Shown one piece after another: positions 17,301 to 22,935 of a stretch of 26,995 bases of DNA. Every line of letters starts with the position of its first letter. The stretch's first letter is position 1. The DNA comes from Euryarchaeota archaeon UBA33. GTDB lineage: Archaea > Thermoplasmatota > E2 > DHVEG-1. The notes beneath the pieces were generated by a model that made no database searches, was not told the origin of the DNA, and saw nothing but the letters and a program-made list of their open reading frames with translations. The translations under genes were made by a program, and so were the position numbers. The stretch covers positions 2,281 through 29,275 of the forward strand of contig DAYE01000089.1 in the NCBI GenBank assembly GCA_002506745.1, written 5' to 3'.

Positions 17301-20300
17301 GCTGTCGCCGTCGATGTCACCATCATTCGTTAATACATTAATCTGATTATTACTGGTATCCTCAGCAACAGAAGCGGCGTCATCAATCGCGTCAGGTCCA
17401 TCATTAACAGGATTTACTGTAACAGATACAGATGCTTGGTCTGTACCACCGTGACCATCGGAAATGGTGTAGGTAAAGAGATCTGGACCATTATAATTAA
17501 GATCAGAGATATAAGTCACCGTCGACCCACTTATTGATGTGGTCCCATGCGGAGGGTCATCTACAGAGATGATGGTAAGTGGATGACCTTCAGGGTCGTT
17601 GTCGTTTGCCAATACAGTGAATTGTGTGGTTGTGTCTTCGTTGACTGTAAAAATATCGTTGTTCGCATTTGGGGCATACTGAGTGGTGAATGAAAATGTT
17701 TGTGTTGATACAAATTTGCCATCGGTGACATTGACACGCCACCAATATCTTGTTCCACAAGCATAAAAACCTGTATGGACCTGTTTTACTAAACCAGAAG
17801 CGGAGGGAGCAATTTTGATGCTCGATAAATACCCGTCGTTATCTAAGCCTTCATAGACAAGCAGGTAAAAACCATTCCCCATCGGTGCGATATTGACAAA
17901 GTTTGGTATGTTAGAAGTCCCAAGATCAATAATGCGAGTTTTATCAATGGGATCATCATCAATAATACCATCTTGACTAATGTTGACGGTACATGCCATC
18001 AATTGACTATTTGGGGAACTAGCAAAGACAATGAAGTATTGATTATTGGTCTCAATGATTTTGGTTGTTCGAATATAGGTATAAGTTCCTGTAGTAAAGT
18101 GATTAAAAATCAATGAATCAGTGAATGATTTGGTTATCATACCGGTGTCTGCGATATATATCGTGCGTATGTACATTCGACCTGTACTGCGATATGCGAT
18201 CGCATAACGGTTTGCACCAACGTTCAGCACATTTGGATAGTAGCCATCTGATGCATCAAATTCCCATATATCACTTGTGGTATTGATAAAAATCCCAAGT
18301 GATGAAATATTATAGGTACGTATGAATCCGTCAGTGCTCGTACCTTGGTAGCAGATAAGGATCGTATTATCATCAATCATCATTAATCGAGGGTTGTATG
18401 CATCAGCAGTATCATACTCTGCGGTAGAGAGAACCGTATCAGAAATTAAGCCATTGTTACTAATTTGCATGGTTTCAATGAATCCGTCATTGGATGCAGC
18501 ACCAGTACCAACACCCGCCTCTGTGTAGGTAACCGCATAGAAATCACCGGAAACCTTGATGATGTGAACCCGCGAGCCATCATTGCTTAATGGGAGCATA
18601 TCAATCATGGATTTCTGAATGGTCCCGTTTTCGTCCCATACCCGTGCTGTAAACACTTTTGCTCGATCAGCGGTAATATCTCGATACGCAATCGCGTAGA
18701 TATCATCAATGATATGGACGATAGATGGATCTGCACCATCTGTATCATCATATTCCCAGCGGTCTAACTCTGTTTTCTTTATGGTTCCATTGGAATTCCA
18801 TGCCTTGAATGTTCGTAAGAAACCATCGCTATCAGTACCTGTGTCCCCAGCGACTGCGACAAGGTAATATTCACTTGTTCCCAGATGGATAATATCCGGC
18901 CCTCGTCCCTCCTGTTGATCATATTCAAATTGATCGATTACAGGACTTATTCCTGTGTTGTTTTTACCAAAAGAGATCCAAGGTCCAGTACTGTTACTAT
19001 ACCAAGTGACATCTAATCCACCTCCATCTGCATCGTTGACAGAGACACTGAGTTTTGGATTTGGATCAATAGTGATAGCTTGGTTCGCTGGAAACGGATT
19101 AGAGATTATCGGTTGTTGATTATTTGTATAGATGTTTATGGTAGCTGCCCATCCGTCAGAGCCATCGGTGCCTGAATCAGCACCGGGATAGACGAGAAGG
19201 TAATAGGTTTCGTTGATAAAGAGTAGCGATGGAGTCCATTGACAGTCCATGGTGTCAAACTCAAGTGTGTCAATAACTGAGTCGCTGATCAAATATCCAG
19301 ACTTGGTGATTTCAACAATAGAAATAAATCCGTCACCACTGGTTCCTCGATACGTAATGGCATACCAGTATGTATTCCAACTCGTGTTTCCACAATAGGA
19401 TATCTGGGGATACCAGCAATCAGCAATATCGAACTTGAAAGCATCAATCCAACTTCGGGTAATACTCCCCAGATTACTGATGCGGAAAACACGACTCATC
19501 CCATCAGTGGTGCTATCAGAGTAGACAAGAATATAGTAATCATTAGAAATTTTAATTAAATTTGGAGTGGCTGCGTATGTTCCTTCATACTCCCACCAGG
19601 ATGCATTGGTGTCCTGGATAGCTCCAGTGCTGCTAATATTATAAGTAACAAGGTACCCATCTGTACCAAACCCGGTGTAGATAATTGCAATGGTATCGCT
19701 ATCAACGGAACAGAGTTGTATGGCGGGGTTAGCCAAACCTTCGATATAGGTCGAAAATTGTTGTGTATCATTGACGCTGTTTCCAATGTCTCCCGAGGGA
19801 CTTATATATACTGTTTCAAGATACCCGGTATTTAAGTTGTTCCAGATTTTTTGTGATGCGATAACAAAAAGAGTCGGAGTGAGTCGTATCATACTTTGGC
19901 TGCAGGACCGATTGCTTAATGTGAAGGTATCAATCGGGGTTTTCTGGAGGACACCGGTGGTTGATGAGGCACTAAATGTTTTTAAAATATTATTTCCGGT
20001 ATCATGTTGATAGGTGACTGCGTAGATGTCGCCTGTCACGTGACAGAGATATGTCCCTGGTGATTGCATATAGGCATCAGGTCCTATTTCCCAGGTGTCT
20101 ACGATGGTATTGGTGATGATTCCGTTGTCATTTTCTACATGAATGGTGGTGAGATACAAATCGTTATCTGTGTCACCATTTGATGCTATCAGATAATATT
20201 CACTTGTTCCAAGACGTAACGACTGAGTTTGTCCCCCTTTCGTTTGCCCCCATTCAAACGTTGAAACAAGACTATCACCTATCAGTCCAAAACCACCCCC

Positions 20301-20501
20301 TCGTTTGGGATCATCTCCCGTGGATGAGAACGTTTTTGTTTGCTGATCGAATTCCTTGGTCTGTATCTCTTTTTGTGATGAGGTTTGAAACCCTTCTTTG
20401 GTTTCATACGATGATGATATCGTGGAGCTGCTTGATGCCGGAATGGTTGTAGTGGCGATAAGCAACAGGCTTATACCTATAACAATTATACTTTTTCTCA
20501 T
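8394..20501 (-). CDS. Giant secreted multi-domain adhesin-like protein (about 4,035 residues)
   Basis: An exported repeat protein, probably at the cell surface; function inferred as adhesion or matrix. Residues 1-27 form a signal peptide (MRKSIIVIGISLLLIATTTI). Two propeller-like units of seven repeats each lie at about 79-460 and 520-902. An Fn3/Ig-like domain appears split around the second (about 464-519 and 903-940). Residues 944-3264 hold 25 cadherin-like/VCBS-like repeats averaging 93 residues, with a DxDxDGD-type acidic loop, QPxHG, YTPxxNYxGxDSFTYTISDGxGGTD and VNDPP linkers. A divergent repeat follows (3265-3360), then five Fn3-like repeats (3361-3847), a PKD domain with EWGDG (3848-3952) and a Ser/Thr/Glu-rich tail ending in an amphipathic FDFIQLLLRLF stretch. 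No LPXTG- or PGF-type anchor is present. The ATG at 20501 gives a clean signal peptide and has GGGTG upstream; an in-frame ATG at 20522 would add seven residues. Confidence 0.9.
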   Translation of the reverse strand: MRKSIIVIGISLLLIATTTIPASSSSTISSSYETKEGFQTSSQKEIQTKEFDQQTKTFSSTGDDPKRGGGFGLIGDSLVSTFEWGQTKGGQTQSLRLGTSEYYLIASNGDTDNDLYLTTIHVENDNGIITNTIVDTWEIGPDAYMQSPGTYLCHVTGDIYAVTYQHDTGNNILKTFSASSTTGVLQKTPIDTFTLSNRSCSQSMIRLTPTLFVIASQKIWNNLNTGYLETVYISPSGDIGNSVNDTQQFSTYIEGLANPAIQLCSVDSDTIAIIYTGFGTDGYLVTYNISSTGAIQDTNASWWEYEGTYAATPNLIKISNDYYILVYSDSTTDGMSRVFRISNLGSITRSWIDAFKFDIADCWYPQISYCGNTSWNTYWYAITYRGTSGDGFISIVEITKSGYLISDSVIDTLEFDTMDCQWTPSLLFINETYYLLVYPGADSGTDGSDGWAATINIYTNNQQPIISNPFPANQAITIDPNPKLSVSVNDADGGGLDVTWYSNSTGPWISFGKNNTGISPVIDQFEYDQQEGRGPDIIHLGTSEYYLVAVAGDTGTDSDGFLRTFKAWNSNGTIKKTELDRWEYDDTDGADPSIVHIIDDIYAIAYRDITADRAKVFTARVWDENGTIQKSMIDMLPLSNDGSRVHIIKVSGDFYAVTYTEAGVGTGAASNDGFIETMQISNNGLISDTVLSTAEYDTADAYNPRLMMIDDNTILICYQGTSTDGFIRTYNISSLGIFINTTSDIWEFDASDGYYPNVLNVGANRYAIAYRSTGRMYIRTIYIADTGMITKSFTDSLIFNHFTTGTYTYIRTTKIIETNNQYFIVFASSPNSQLMACTVNISQDGIIDDDPIDKTRIIDLGTSNIPNFVNIAPMGNGFYLLVYEGLDNDGYLSSIKIAPSASGLVKQVHTGFYACGTRYWWRVNVTDGKFVSTQTFSFTTQYAPNANNDIFTVNEDTTTQFTVLANDNDPEGHPLTIISVDDPPHGTTSISGSTVTYISDLNYNGPDLFTYTISDGHGGTDQASVSVTVNPVNDGPDAIDDAASVAEDTSNNQINVLTNDGDIDGDSLVITAVSVPSHGTTTFTSSFVRYTPSANYNGPDSFTYSISDGHGGTDTATVTVTVTPVNDQPIANNDTATVNEDSTNNQINVLTNDGDIDNDPILISGVTQPAHGAVTFTISTIFYAPSANYNGVDTFTYTIIDGYGGIDTAIVTVTITPINDPPNAVDDTTTVAEDTNNNQINVRTNDNDIDGDTLSITSVTTPAHGTATFTTLYTYYSPSSNYNGPDSFTYTISDGHGGTDTATVSVTVTPVNDQPVANDDTATVIEDSLNNNINVLVNDIDIDGDPLTITSITQPMHGLSTFTASSVTYRPAANYSGSDSFTYTISDGHGGTDPATVNVIITPVNDPPDALNDTATIPEDSTNFPINVRLNDIDVDGDILTIVSLTQPIHGTASTNGTRVFYTASLNYFGPDSLTYTISDNNGGTDTATLLITVTSVNDPPVAVNDAVTLAEDSTNNLINALVNDFDIENNPLTITSVTQPSHGASSTSGGYIFYTPAANYNGQDAFTYTISDGNGGTSIGTISITVTPMNDPPNATNDTATVAEDSSNNLINALANDNDPDGDSLSIASVSNPPHGSTTTNGNYVFYTPDPNYFSIDTFSYTMSDGHGGTDTATVTVTVAPISDPPIANDDTITVPKDSSNNQLNVRANDYDPDNNSLTITSVSTPLHGSASTNGLYVFYTPTAGYLGSDSCSYTISDGTGYTDTAVISLTIAIINTPPNANDDTATVVEDSSGNQLNVLTNDNDPNGDSITIIGVTQPLHGTVSFMATYVTYTPTPNYYGLDTFTYTISDGGSTDSARVNVTIQSVNDLPVAANDTATVSEDSINNQLNVQANDMDEDGDTLIITTVTTPSHGSVTFTNFYVTYTPAQNYTGMDTFIYTIIDGHGGSDTAVVTVTVTAINDPPTAIDDITVVTEDSTTNQLNVRANDFDVDGDTLTISAVTQPAHGSITFTTSYIYYTPVTNYFGSDSFTYTINDGHGSTDSATVLVTVLSINDVPIAGDDTATVIEDSINNQLNVRANDNDIDGDLLSIIAVVQPNHGSVTYTSQYVYYTPSLDYFGSDTFSYTISDGNGGSDVAIVSITITGINDPPVANDDIFSVVEDSSSNSLNVRANDNDPDNNPLLIVSVSTPSHGTATFSSSYIYYTPHTNYAGSDSFSYTITDGQGGTDTAMVTITVTPVNDPPVANDDASSVAEDSTNNQINVRANDNDIDGDVITISSITQPTHGTASYNSSYVFYTPAANYNGFDSLTYVINDGHGSTDSATLTLTVTPVNDPPIANDDSATVAEDSINNLINVLANDVDPDYNPLTVTSISVPPHGTTSTNGVFIFYTPAPNYVGSDSFTYTINDAQGGVDSATVAIIITQVNDPPNAVDDSTSVIEDSNTNQINVLLNDNDIDGDTLSVFAVTQPSHGLASFTSLYVFYTPQSNYNGADQFVYTISDGKGGTDTAVVTIMVTPLNDPPLAVDDSIPVLEDSTNNQLNVLINDNDIDGDALLITGITQPIYGTASFTAFYVYYTPNTNYNGPDYLTYSISDGHGGTDTAGVALTVSPQSDPPVAIDDSATAIEDSSNNLINVLANDYDPENNPLLIISVTPPTHGISSTNGAFVFYTPAPNYNGGDSFSYTISDGGSTDSANIVISITAANDPPSATDDTATVVEDSTNNPISVLVNDYDIDGNPIIVIGVTQPGHGSVAFSTATVFYTPQANYVGADSFTYTISDGLGGTDSALVTITVTNINDPPNAIDDTESVVEDSISNQIEVLINDYDIDGDLLTVTSITQPSHGSATYSTSYVYYSPYPNYNGPDSLTYTINDGHSGIDSALISLMVTSANDPPIAYDDIATVNEDSTGNQLIVLSNDVDPDNNPLFITSVTQPSHGTSSTNGAFVFYTPSPNYHGSDVFAYSISDGNGGVDSAVVTVSVSAINDVPNAVDDTATVVEDSLANQITVLLNDNDIDGDTLTIISVTQPAHGTTTFTPALVSYTPVLNYYGSDSFMYSISDGNGGTDTANVNVLITNVNDPPIANDDTATVQEDSSNNLINVRQNDVDIDSDPLSVSSVTQPAHGSSSTDGMFVYYTPLPNYVGADTFIYTVTDSHGGSDTASVFVMISNVNDPPVANNDTISVIEDSLSNTINVLSNDYDSDNNPLTIISVTQASFGIVSTNSMFVFYTPLPNYQGSDSFSYTISDGVFTDTATVFVTVISVNDPPIVTNIQNQIIVEGSLFNPINLDEYVSDSDNTDSEMIWTYSGNVQLSVSIVNRVATITIPSPEWYGSETVIFRATDPGGLWDDDAVTFIVTPVNNSPVFGTPSPANGSIGNPYSFIWSIPINDPEGNSFNWNIHCSNGQSNSGTAATNGTKSVSVSGLTAVTSYTVWVNATDPLGSGLYTRRWYTFTTKENLPPVFGSPVPANGSTNQPLNLTWSILINDPEGNLFNWSIQCSNGQTNSSYSASNGTKSLSISGLVSSASYRVWVNATDPFNSGRFTRRWYVFSTGVNLPPVIGSPTPSNGSTTNKLSFAWRIVIIDPDGDPFSWTIQCSNGQYASGSGASNGTKTLYVSGLAPLTSYLVWVNTTDPYGTGLFVRKWFTFSTGINLPPVFGDPVPANGTQNTNLTFTWHIPINDPEGDLVTWSIQCSNGQYASGSGASNGTKSLALSGLASLTSYIIWVNATDPPGINTYVRQWYTFSTEFNLPPVFGEPLPANGSIGNPRILIWSIPIVDLEGDLFSWSIQCSNGQSASGAGASNSTKTVSLSGLDYLTSYTVWVNASDPMGTGIVVRKWYLFTTVEFINTPPEKPERPSGTLSGKVNVNYSFWTSTVDVDEDQVWFWFEWGDGTNSGWVGPYDSDTIGSANHSWSVEGSFNITVKAKDIADAESNWSDPLLVSMPVEIEFTQTEIPNPVVDAQESEINPVIESPASSTTTSSSSDSTTQSATDEPIAEESTVDRQEKNIFDFIQLLLRLFRGEYKGMTLQQVFRMEGLI
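8961..10421 (-). repeat. Five tandem Fn3-like repeats within the giant gene
   Basis: Five units of 97, 97, 97, 97 and 99 residues (period 291 bp), each starting near PVFGxPxPANGS and ending RxWYxFxT. Each unit has one cysteine in the motif I-H/Q-CSNGQ. At DNA level, units 3 and 4 share a stretch of more than 50 bp (9388 onward versus 9679 onward) with one mismatch, so these copies are recent or have been homogenised. Confidence 0.9.
10710..17672 (-). repeat. Array of 25 cadherin-like/VCBS-like repeats within the giant gene
   Basis: 6,963 bp encoding 25 tandem units of about 92-93 residues (period about 279 bp). Consensus elements are P-x-A-x-DD-T-A-T-V-x-EDS, NQINVLxNDxDxDGD, VTQPxHG, YxYYTPxxNY and DSFTYTISDGxGGTDTA, joined by VNDPP. 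QPxHG-type His is kept in 23 units; it is Tyr in unit 18 and Phe in unit 25. Acidic DxDxDGD loops suggest calcium binding, as known for related bacterial adhesin repeats. Units 15-25 show a three-unit super-period. Confidence 0.92.
17796..20267 (-). repeat. Duplicated seven-repeat beta-propeller-like units
   Basis: Two blocks (about 19122-20267 and 17796-18944), each with seven degenerate 45-60-residue repeats of the form D-x-W/F-E-x-D...P-x-(I/L)-x...YY-x-(I/V)-x-Y-x-G-x-x-x-DG-(F/Y)-(I/L)-x-T-x-x-I-x-x-x-G-x-I. The first repeat of both blocks contains LGTSEYYL, and the DNA beneath is identical for 17 nt (20194-20210 and 18865-18881), an offset of 1,329 bp or 443 codons. An Fn3-like half-domain lies between the blocks and its other half follows the second. 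Confidence 0.75.
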
Positions 20502-20780
20502 GGATGTACACCCGTTTTGCATATGCTTTTGATTTTATATTTTATATATATGAGTATAAATTTATTGGTCTTATATAATTTGCTCTTTTTTAAATTGTGG
20601 TTGATAGGGGTTTTTTGTATCAGTATTGCCTCCCGTTGTTTCTGCGTATAATTCTATGCAATACCAGCATATAAAACTTATTATACAAACATAACAATAT
20701 TAAAATATCAAAAAAAATAAGCTTTAAATAAGTATAGAAGTAATATAATACACGAAAAAAAGGATGATTACTTCAATCAA
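20502..20780. other. AT-rich intergenic region with promoter of the giant gene
   Basis: 279 bp between larA and the giant gene. The part next to the giant gene (about 20521-20570) contains several overlapping A/T-rich TATA-like runs on the minus strand, and GGGTG lies about 8-13 nt before the ATG at 20501. The rest is A/T-rich with short T-runs on the minus strand after larA that could end transcription. No gene was seen. Confidence 0.4.
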
Positions 20781-22046
20781 TCAACTATTCTTTTTTATGG
20801 TTAAAAATGTCGTCGTGCCTTGAGGTACTACAAGGACACTTGCACGATCACCCAAGAGCGAAAAGGCTTTTGCTAAGGCATTTCCCAGAGTTTTTTCTTT
20901 AATAAAACCAAAAAGCCCAGTCACATCAGAACTGTCCATCTCTGAGACGAGGATAACCGGATGGTTCTCAACAGTGACTCTATGGTAAAATGCCTTATGG
21001 GCACCGATAATAAAATTAGTCTGTAACGCTTTACATATTTCTTCTGATGTTTTATATTTTTTCAACCAGTCGATATAGAGCTGACTCCCATGTCCGTCAG
21101 GGCATTCGGCAACAAGTATAATGACACCGTCTTGTTTTACGATCTGACAAGCGGTATGCATCGCTTTCATCGCTTGATACAGGTTGATATCATGAGGATG
21201 TCCGTTCGCAGCGGTTATCACGATATCTGGTGCTTCTGAAATTTCTTTTTTATACATCGTATCTACGAGTTTGACACCTGCATCCATGACCAGTTCTGGT
21301 TTACCTGCCCAAGCACCGACGATACAATGATAGGAGTTTTGGACTACGCTGAGTGCAAAGTCGCATCCAGTAAAATGCATCGCCTCGTTCATTTCCTGAT
21401 TGATCGGGTTTTCCTTCAACTGGCCCATCCGGGAATGTTTCTCAAAAAGCAGTCTATGGTTTCGTTGAATCGTATTCTTGGAGGATATCCCTGGCAGGAT
21501 GCTTTTGCGTGTTCCTCCGAACCCAGCAAAATAATGGTATTCAATGTCACCGAGAAGAATCTTAAAATCAGCCTCGACGAATTCTTTGAGAATCTCTATG
21601 TCGTTACCTCGTTTGGTTCTCCCGACATTCACATGGTGTCCGTTGACTGCGTCATTGGAAATAATCATATAATTCCGGAAGATTTTATCGCCGACAAGGT
21701 CTTTAATAACATCCAAAGATGGTGGAGTATGGGTCCCGGTCGCAATGATGATGAGGACGTCTAAATCATTCACGCCAGCATTTTTCAATTCTTCAAGGAC
21801 TGGTGGTAAAATGATCTTTGTCGGGCAGGGTCGTGTGTAATCATCAATGACGATCGCAACGGTCTCGCCTGGGCGGATCATAGTAGAAAGTCGATTGGTT
21901 CCTAGCGGATGTTGCAACGCTTCCTGAACCATTAGCTCAGGTTGCTGTGGTTGGATTAACTCTTTGGGGACAGCAACTTCTAGAAGATTATTATCAGGAA
22001 CATCAAGCGGTAATGTTCCTTTTCCATAAGGTAGTTCGATACGCAT
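20781..22046 (-). CDS. larA: Nickel-dependent lactate racemase family protein (LarA-like)
   Basis: A LarA-superfamily protein of 421 residues. Known members use a nickel-pincer nucleotide cofactor covalently attached to Lys to racemise or epimerise alpha-hydroxy acids. Catalytic and cofactor positions are all visible: Asp69 and Arg72 (IDDYTRP), His106 (ATGTHTP), His171 and Lys181 (EYHYFAGFGGTRKSILPG), His197 (NHRLL), and Gln291 and Lys294 (LYQAMKAM). These correspond to L. plantarum LarA D72, R75, H108, H174, K184, H200, Q295 and K298. Substrate is not predictable from the window, since the superfamily also covers other 2-hydroxyacids. The gene starts 13 bp after the L24e stop on the same strand, with only a weak Shine-Dalgarno (GCGG), so it is probably co-transcribed with the ribosomal genes. 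No larB, larC or larE cofactor genes are in the window. Confidence 0.93.
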   Translation of the reverse strand: MRIELPYGKGTLPLDVPDNNLLEVAVPKELIQPQQPELMVQEALQHPLGTNRLSTMIRPGETVAIVIDDYTRPCPTKIILPPVLEELKNAGVNDLDVLIIIATGTHTPPSLDVIKDLVGDKIFRNYMIISNDAVNGHHVNVGRTKRGNDIEILKEFVEADFKILLGDIEYHYFAGFGGTRKSILPGISSKNTIQRNHRLLFEKHSRMGQLKENPINQEMNEAMHFTGCDFALSVVQNSYHCIVGAWAGKPELVMDAGVKLVDTMYKKEISEAPDIVITAANGHPHDINLYQAMKAMHTACQIVKQDGVIILVAECPDGHGSQLYIDWLKKYKTSEEICKALQTNFIIGAHKAFYHRVTVENHPVILVSEMDSSDVTGLFGFIKEKTLGNALAKAFSLLGDRASVLVVPQGTTTFLTIKKNS

Positions 22047-22059
22047 TTTTTCTAACCGC

Positions 22060-22245
22060 TCAAGATTTTTTTGAGTAGCTTTTCGTCCATCGTACCCGTC
22101 TTGGGATACGACCCAGATTCAACATGTTTTTCTGGCATTTCATTTTACAAAAATACAGAACTGTGCCATCCTTTTTTATAAACAGTTTTCCCGTTCCAGG
22201 TTCGATATCAGCTCCACAGAATGTACAAGTTCTTTTTTCGACCAT
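22060..22245 (-). CDS. rpl24e: Large ribosomal subunit protein eL24 (L24e)
   Basis: A zinc-binding protein of the archaeal 50S ribosomal subunit. The 61-residue form starting MVEKRTCTFCGADIEPGTG has the four zinc-ligand cysteines C7, C10, C33 and C37 (C-x2-C...C-x3-C) followed by KNMLNLGRIPRRVRWTKSY, the normal archaeal length and pattern. The start at 22245 is favoured over an upstream in-frame ATG at 22275 because GAGGGAGA lies at 22251-22258, and because the longer form would overlap rps28e by 17 bp and add a non-conserved extension. It is third in the L7Ae–S28e–L24e cluster. Confidence 0.95.
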   Translation of the reverse strand: MVEKRTCTFCGADIEPGTGKLFIKKDGTVLYFCKMKCQKNMLNLGRIPRRVRWTKSYSKKS

Positions 22246-22258
22246 GCTTGTCTCCCTC

Positions 22259-22471
22259 TTATCGTGGCCCACCAAGTTTTTTTGCTTCTCGTTGTGTTTC
22301 GCTTAACATGAGAATGTCACCAAGTCGAACCGGCCCCATGACGTTACGAGTGATGATTTTTCCTTTATCTCGCCCATCTAAGACTCGAACTTTCACCTGA
22401 GAAGCTTCACCAGCCATCCCTGTTCGTTCGATGACCTCAACGACTTCACATGGGGTTCCTTCGATAACCAT
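22259..22471 (-). CDS. rps28e: Small ribosomal subunit protein eS28 (S28e)
   Basis: An archaeal 30S subunit protein of 70 residues. It has the characteristic [29 protein letters not shown] core, [15 protein letters not shown] and ending [14 protein letters not shown]. The start codon lies 4 bp after the L7Ae stop; an AGGG element inside the end of rpl7ae can serve as its ribosome binding site, indicating translational coupling. The L24e Shine-Dalgarno sits just past its stop codon. Confidence 0.96.
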   Translation of the reverse strand: MVIEGTPCEVVEVIERTGMAGEASQVKVRVLDGRDKGKIITRNVMGPVRLGDILMLSETQREAKKLGGPR

Positions 22472-22475
22472 ACTC

Positions 22476-22847
22476 TTAACCCTGCTTCTTTTCGGTTTCT
22501 AGTTTTTTAATAATGTTCTCTACAAGGTCTTTCTCGCGACCAGGGTTTATGACCGCAATGGCACTCGTTGGAATACCAAGACCTGCTGCGTTTCCTAGTT
22601 CTTCTTTGCTTGGGACATAGGTATATGGAATGTTTTTTTCTTCGCAGAGAAGCGGCATATGCGCAAGGATTTCTTCAGGGGTGACGTCTTCGGCCATGAT
22701 GACGAGTTTTGCTTGGCCACGTTCGACGTACTTTGTCGCCTCGTTCGCGCCTTTTCCTATTTTTCCCCCATCTCGAGCCTTTTCTATCAATTCATAGGCT
22801 AAATCTTGTAGTTCTTTTGATGTTTTAAATCGTACGTACATCGGCAT
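22476..22847 (-). CDS. rpl7ae: Ribosomal protein eL8 / L7Ae, kink-turn RNA-binding protein
   Basis: Binds kink-turns in 23S rRNA and, in archaea, also in C/D and H/ACA guide RNPs and RNase P. From the ATG at 22847 it has 123 residues, the standard size. Visible features are [48 protein letters not shown] and the conserved [13 protein letters not shown] segment. The frame is open back to 22922, but the ATG at 22847 is set by an AAAGGAGG Shine-Dalgarno at 22857-22864, and the extension has no family similarity. It is the first gene of the ribosomal-larA operon. Confidence 0.97.
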   Translation of the reverse strand: MPMYVRFKTSKELQDLAYELIEKARDGGKIGKGANEATKYVERGQAKLVIMAEDVTPEEILAHMPLLCEEKNIPYTYVPSKEELGNAAGLGIPTSAIAVINPGREKDLVENIIKKLETEKKQG

Positions 22848-22856
22848 TTTTTTTAG

Positions 22857-22864
22857 CCTCCTTT
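22857..22864 (-). promoter_or_regulatory. Shine-Dalgarno fixing the L7Ae start
   Basis: The minus strand reads AAAGGAGG, a near-perfect complement to the 16S 3' end, 9 nt before the ATG at 22847. It decides against the longer frame from 22922. Confidence 0.75.
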
Positions 22865-22920
22865 GAGAGCTTTCATCGATTCCATTCCTTAGGAAATGGT
22901 AAGGTGGGAATGTGACCCCC

Positions 22921-22930
22921 ATATAAAAAC
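22921..22930 (-). promoter_or_regulatory. TATA box of the ribosomal protein–larA operon
   Basis: The minus strand reads GTTTTTATAT, immediately after the radical SAM stop codon and about 75-83 nt upstream of the L7Ae ATG. It predicts a leader of roughly 50 nt that includes the AAAGGAGG site, unlike the leaderless genes elsewhere in the window. Confidence 0.5.
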
Positions 22931-22935
22931 CTTTT

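Noticed and set aside
10710..17672. Regular repeats suggesting a CRISPR array
   Set aside because: The period is about 279 bp, repeats are diverged and fully coding in one frame with no short identical repeats separated by unique spacers.
4846..20501. Mobile element or prophage carrying the surface genes
   Set aside because: No integrase, transposase, terminal inverted repeats or phage structural genes seen; domain content fits archaeal envelope proteins.
22246..22275. Ten-residue N-terminal extension of L24e
   Set aside because: Overlaps the S28e coding end, is not conserved, and the Shine-Dalgarno GAGGGAGA fixes the start at 22245.
22848..22922. 25-residue N-terminal extension of L7Ae
   Set aside because: AAAGGAGG lies inside it directly before the normal start, and the extension has no family similarity.
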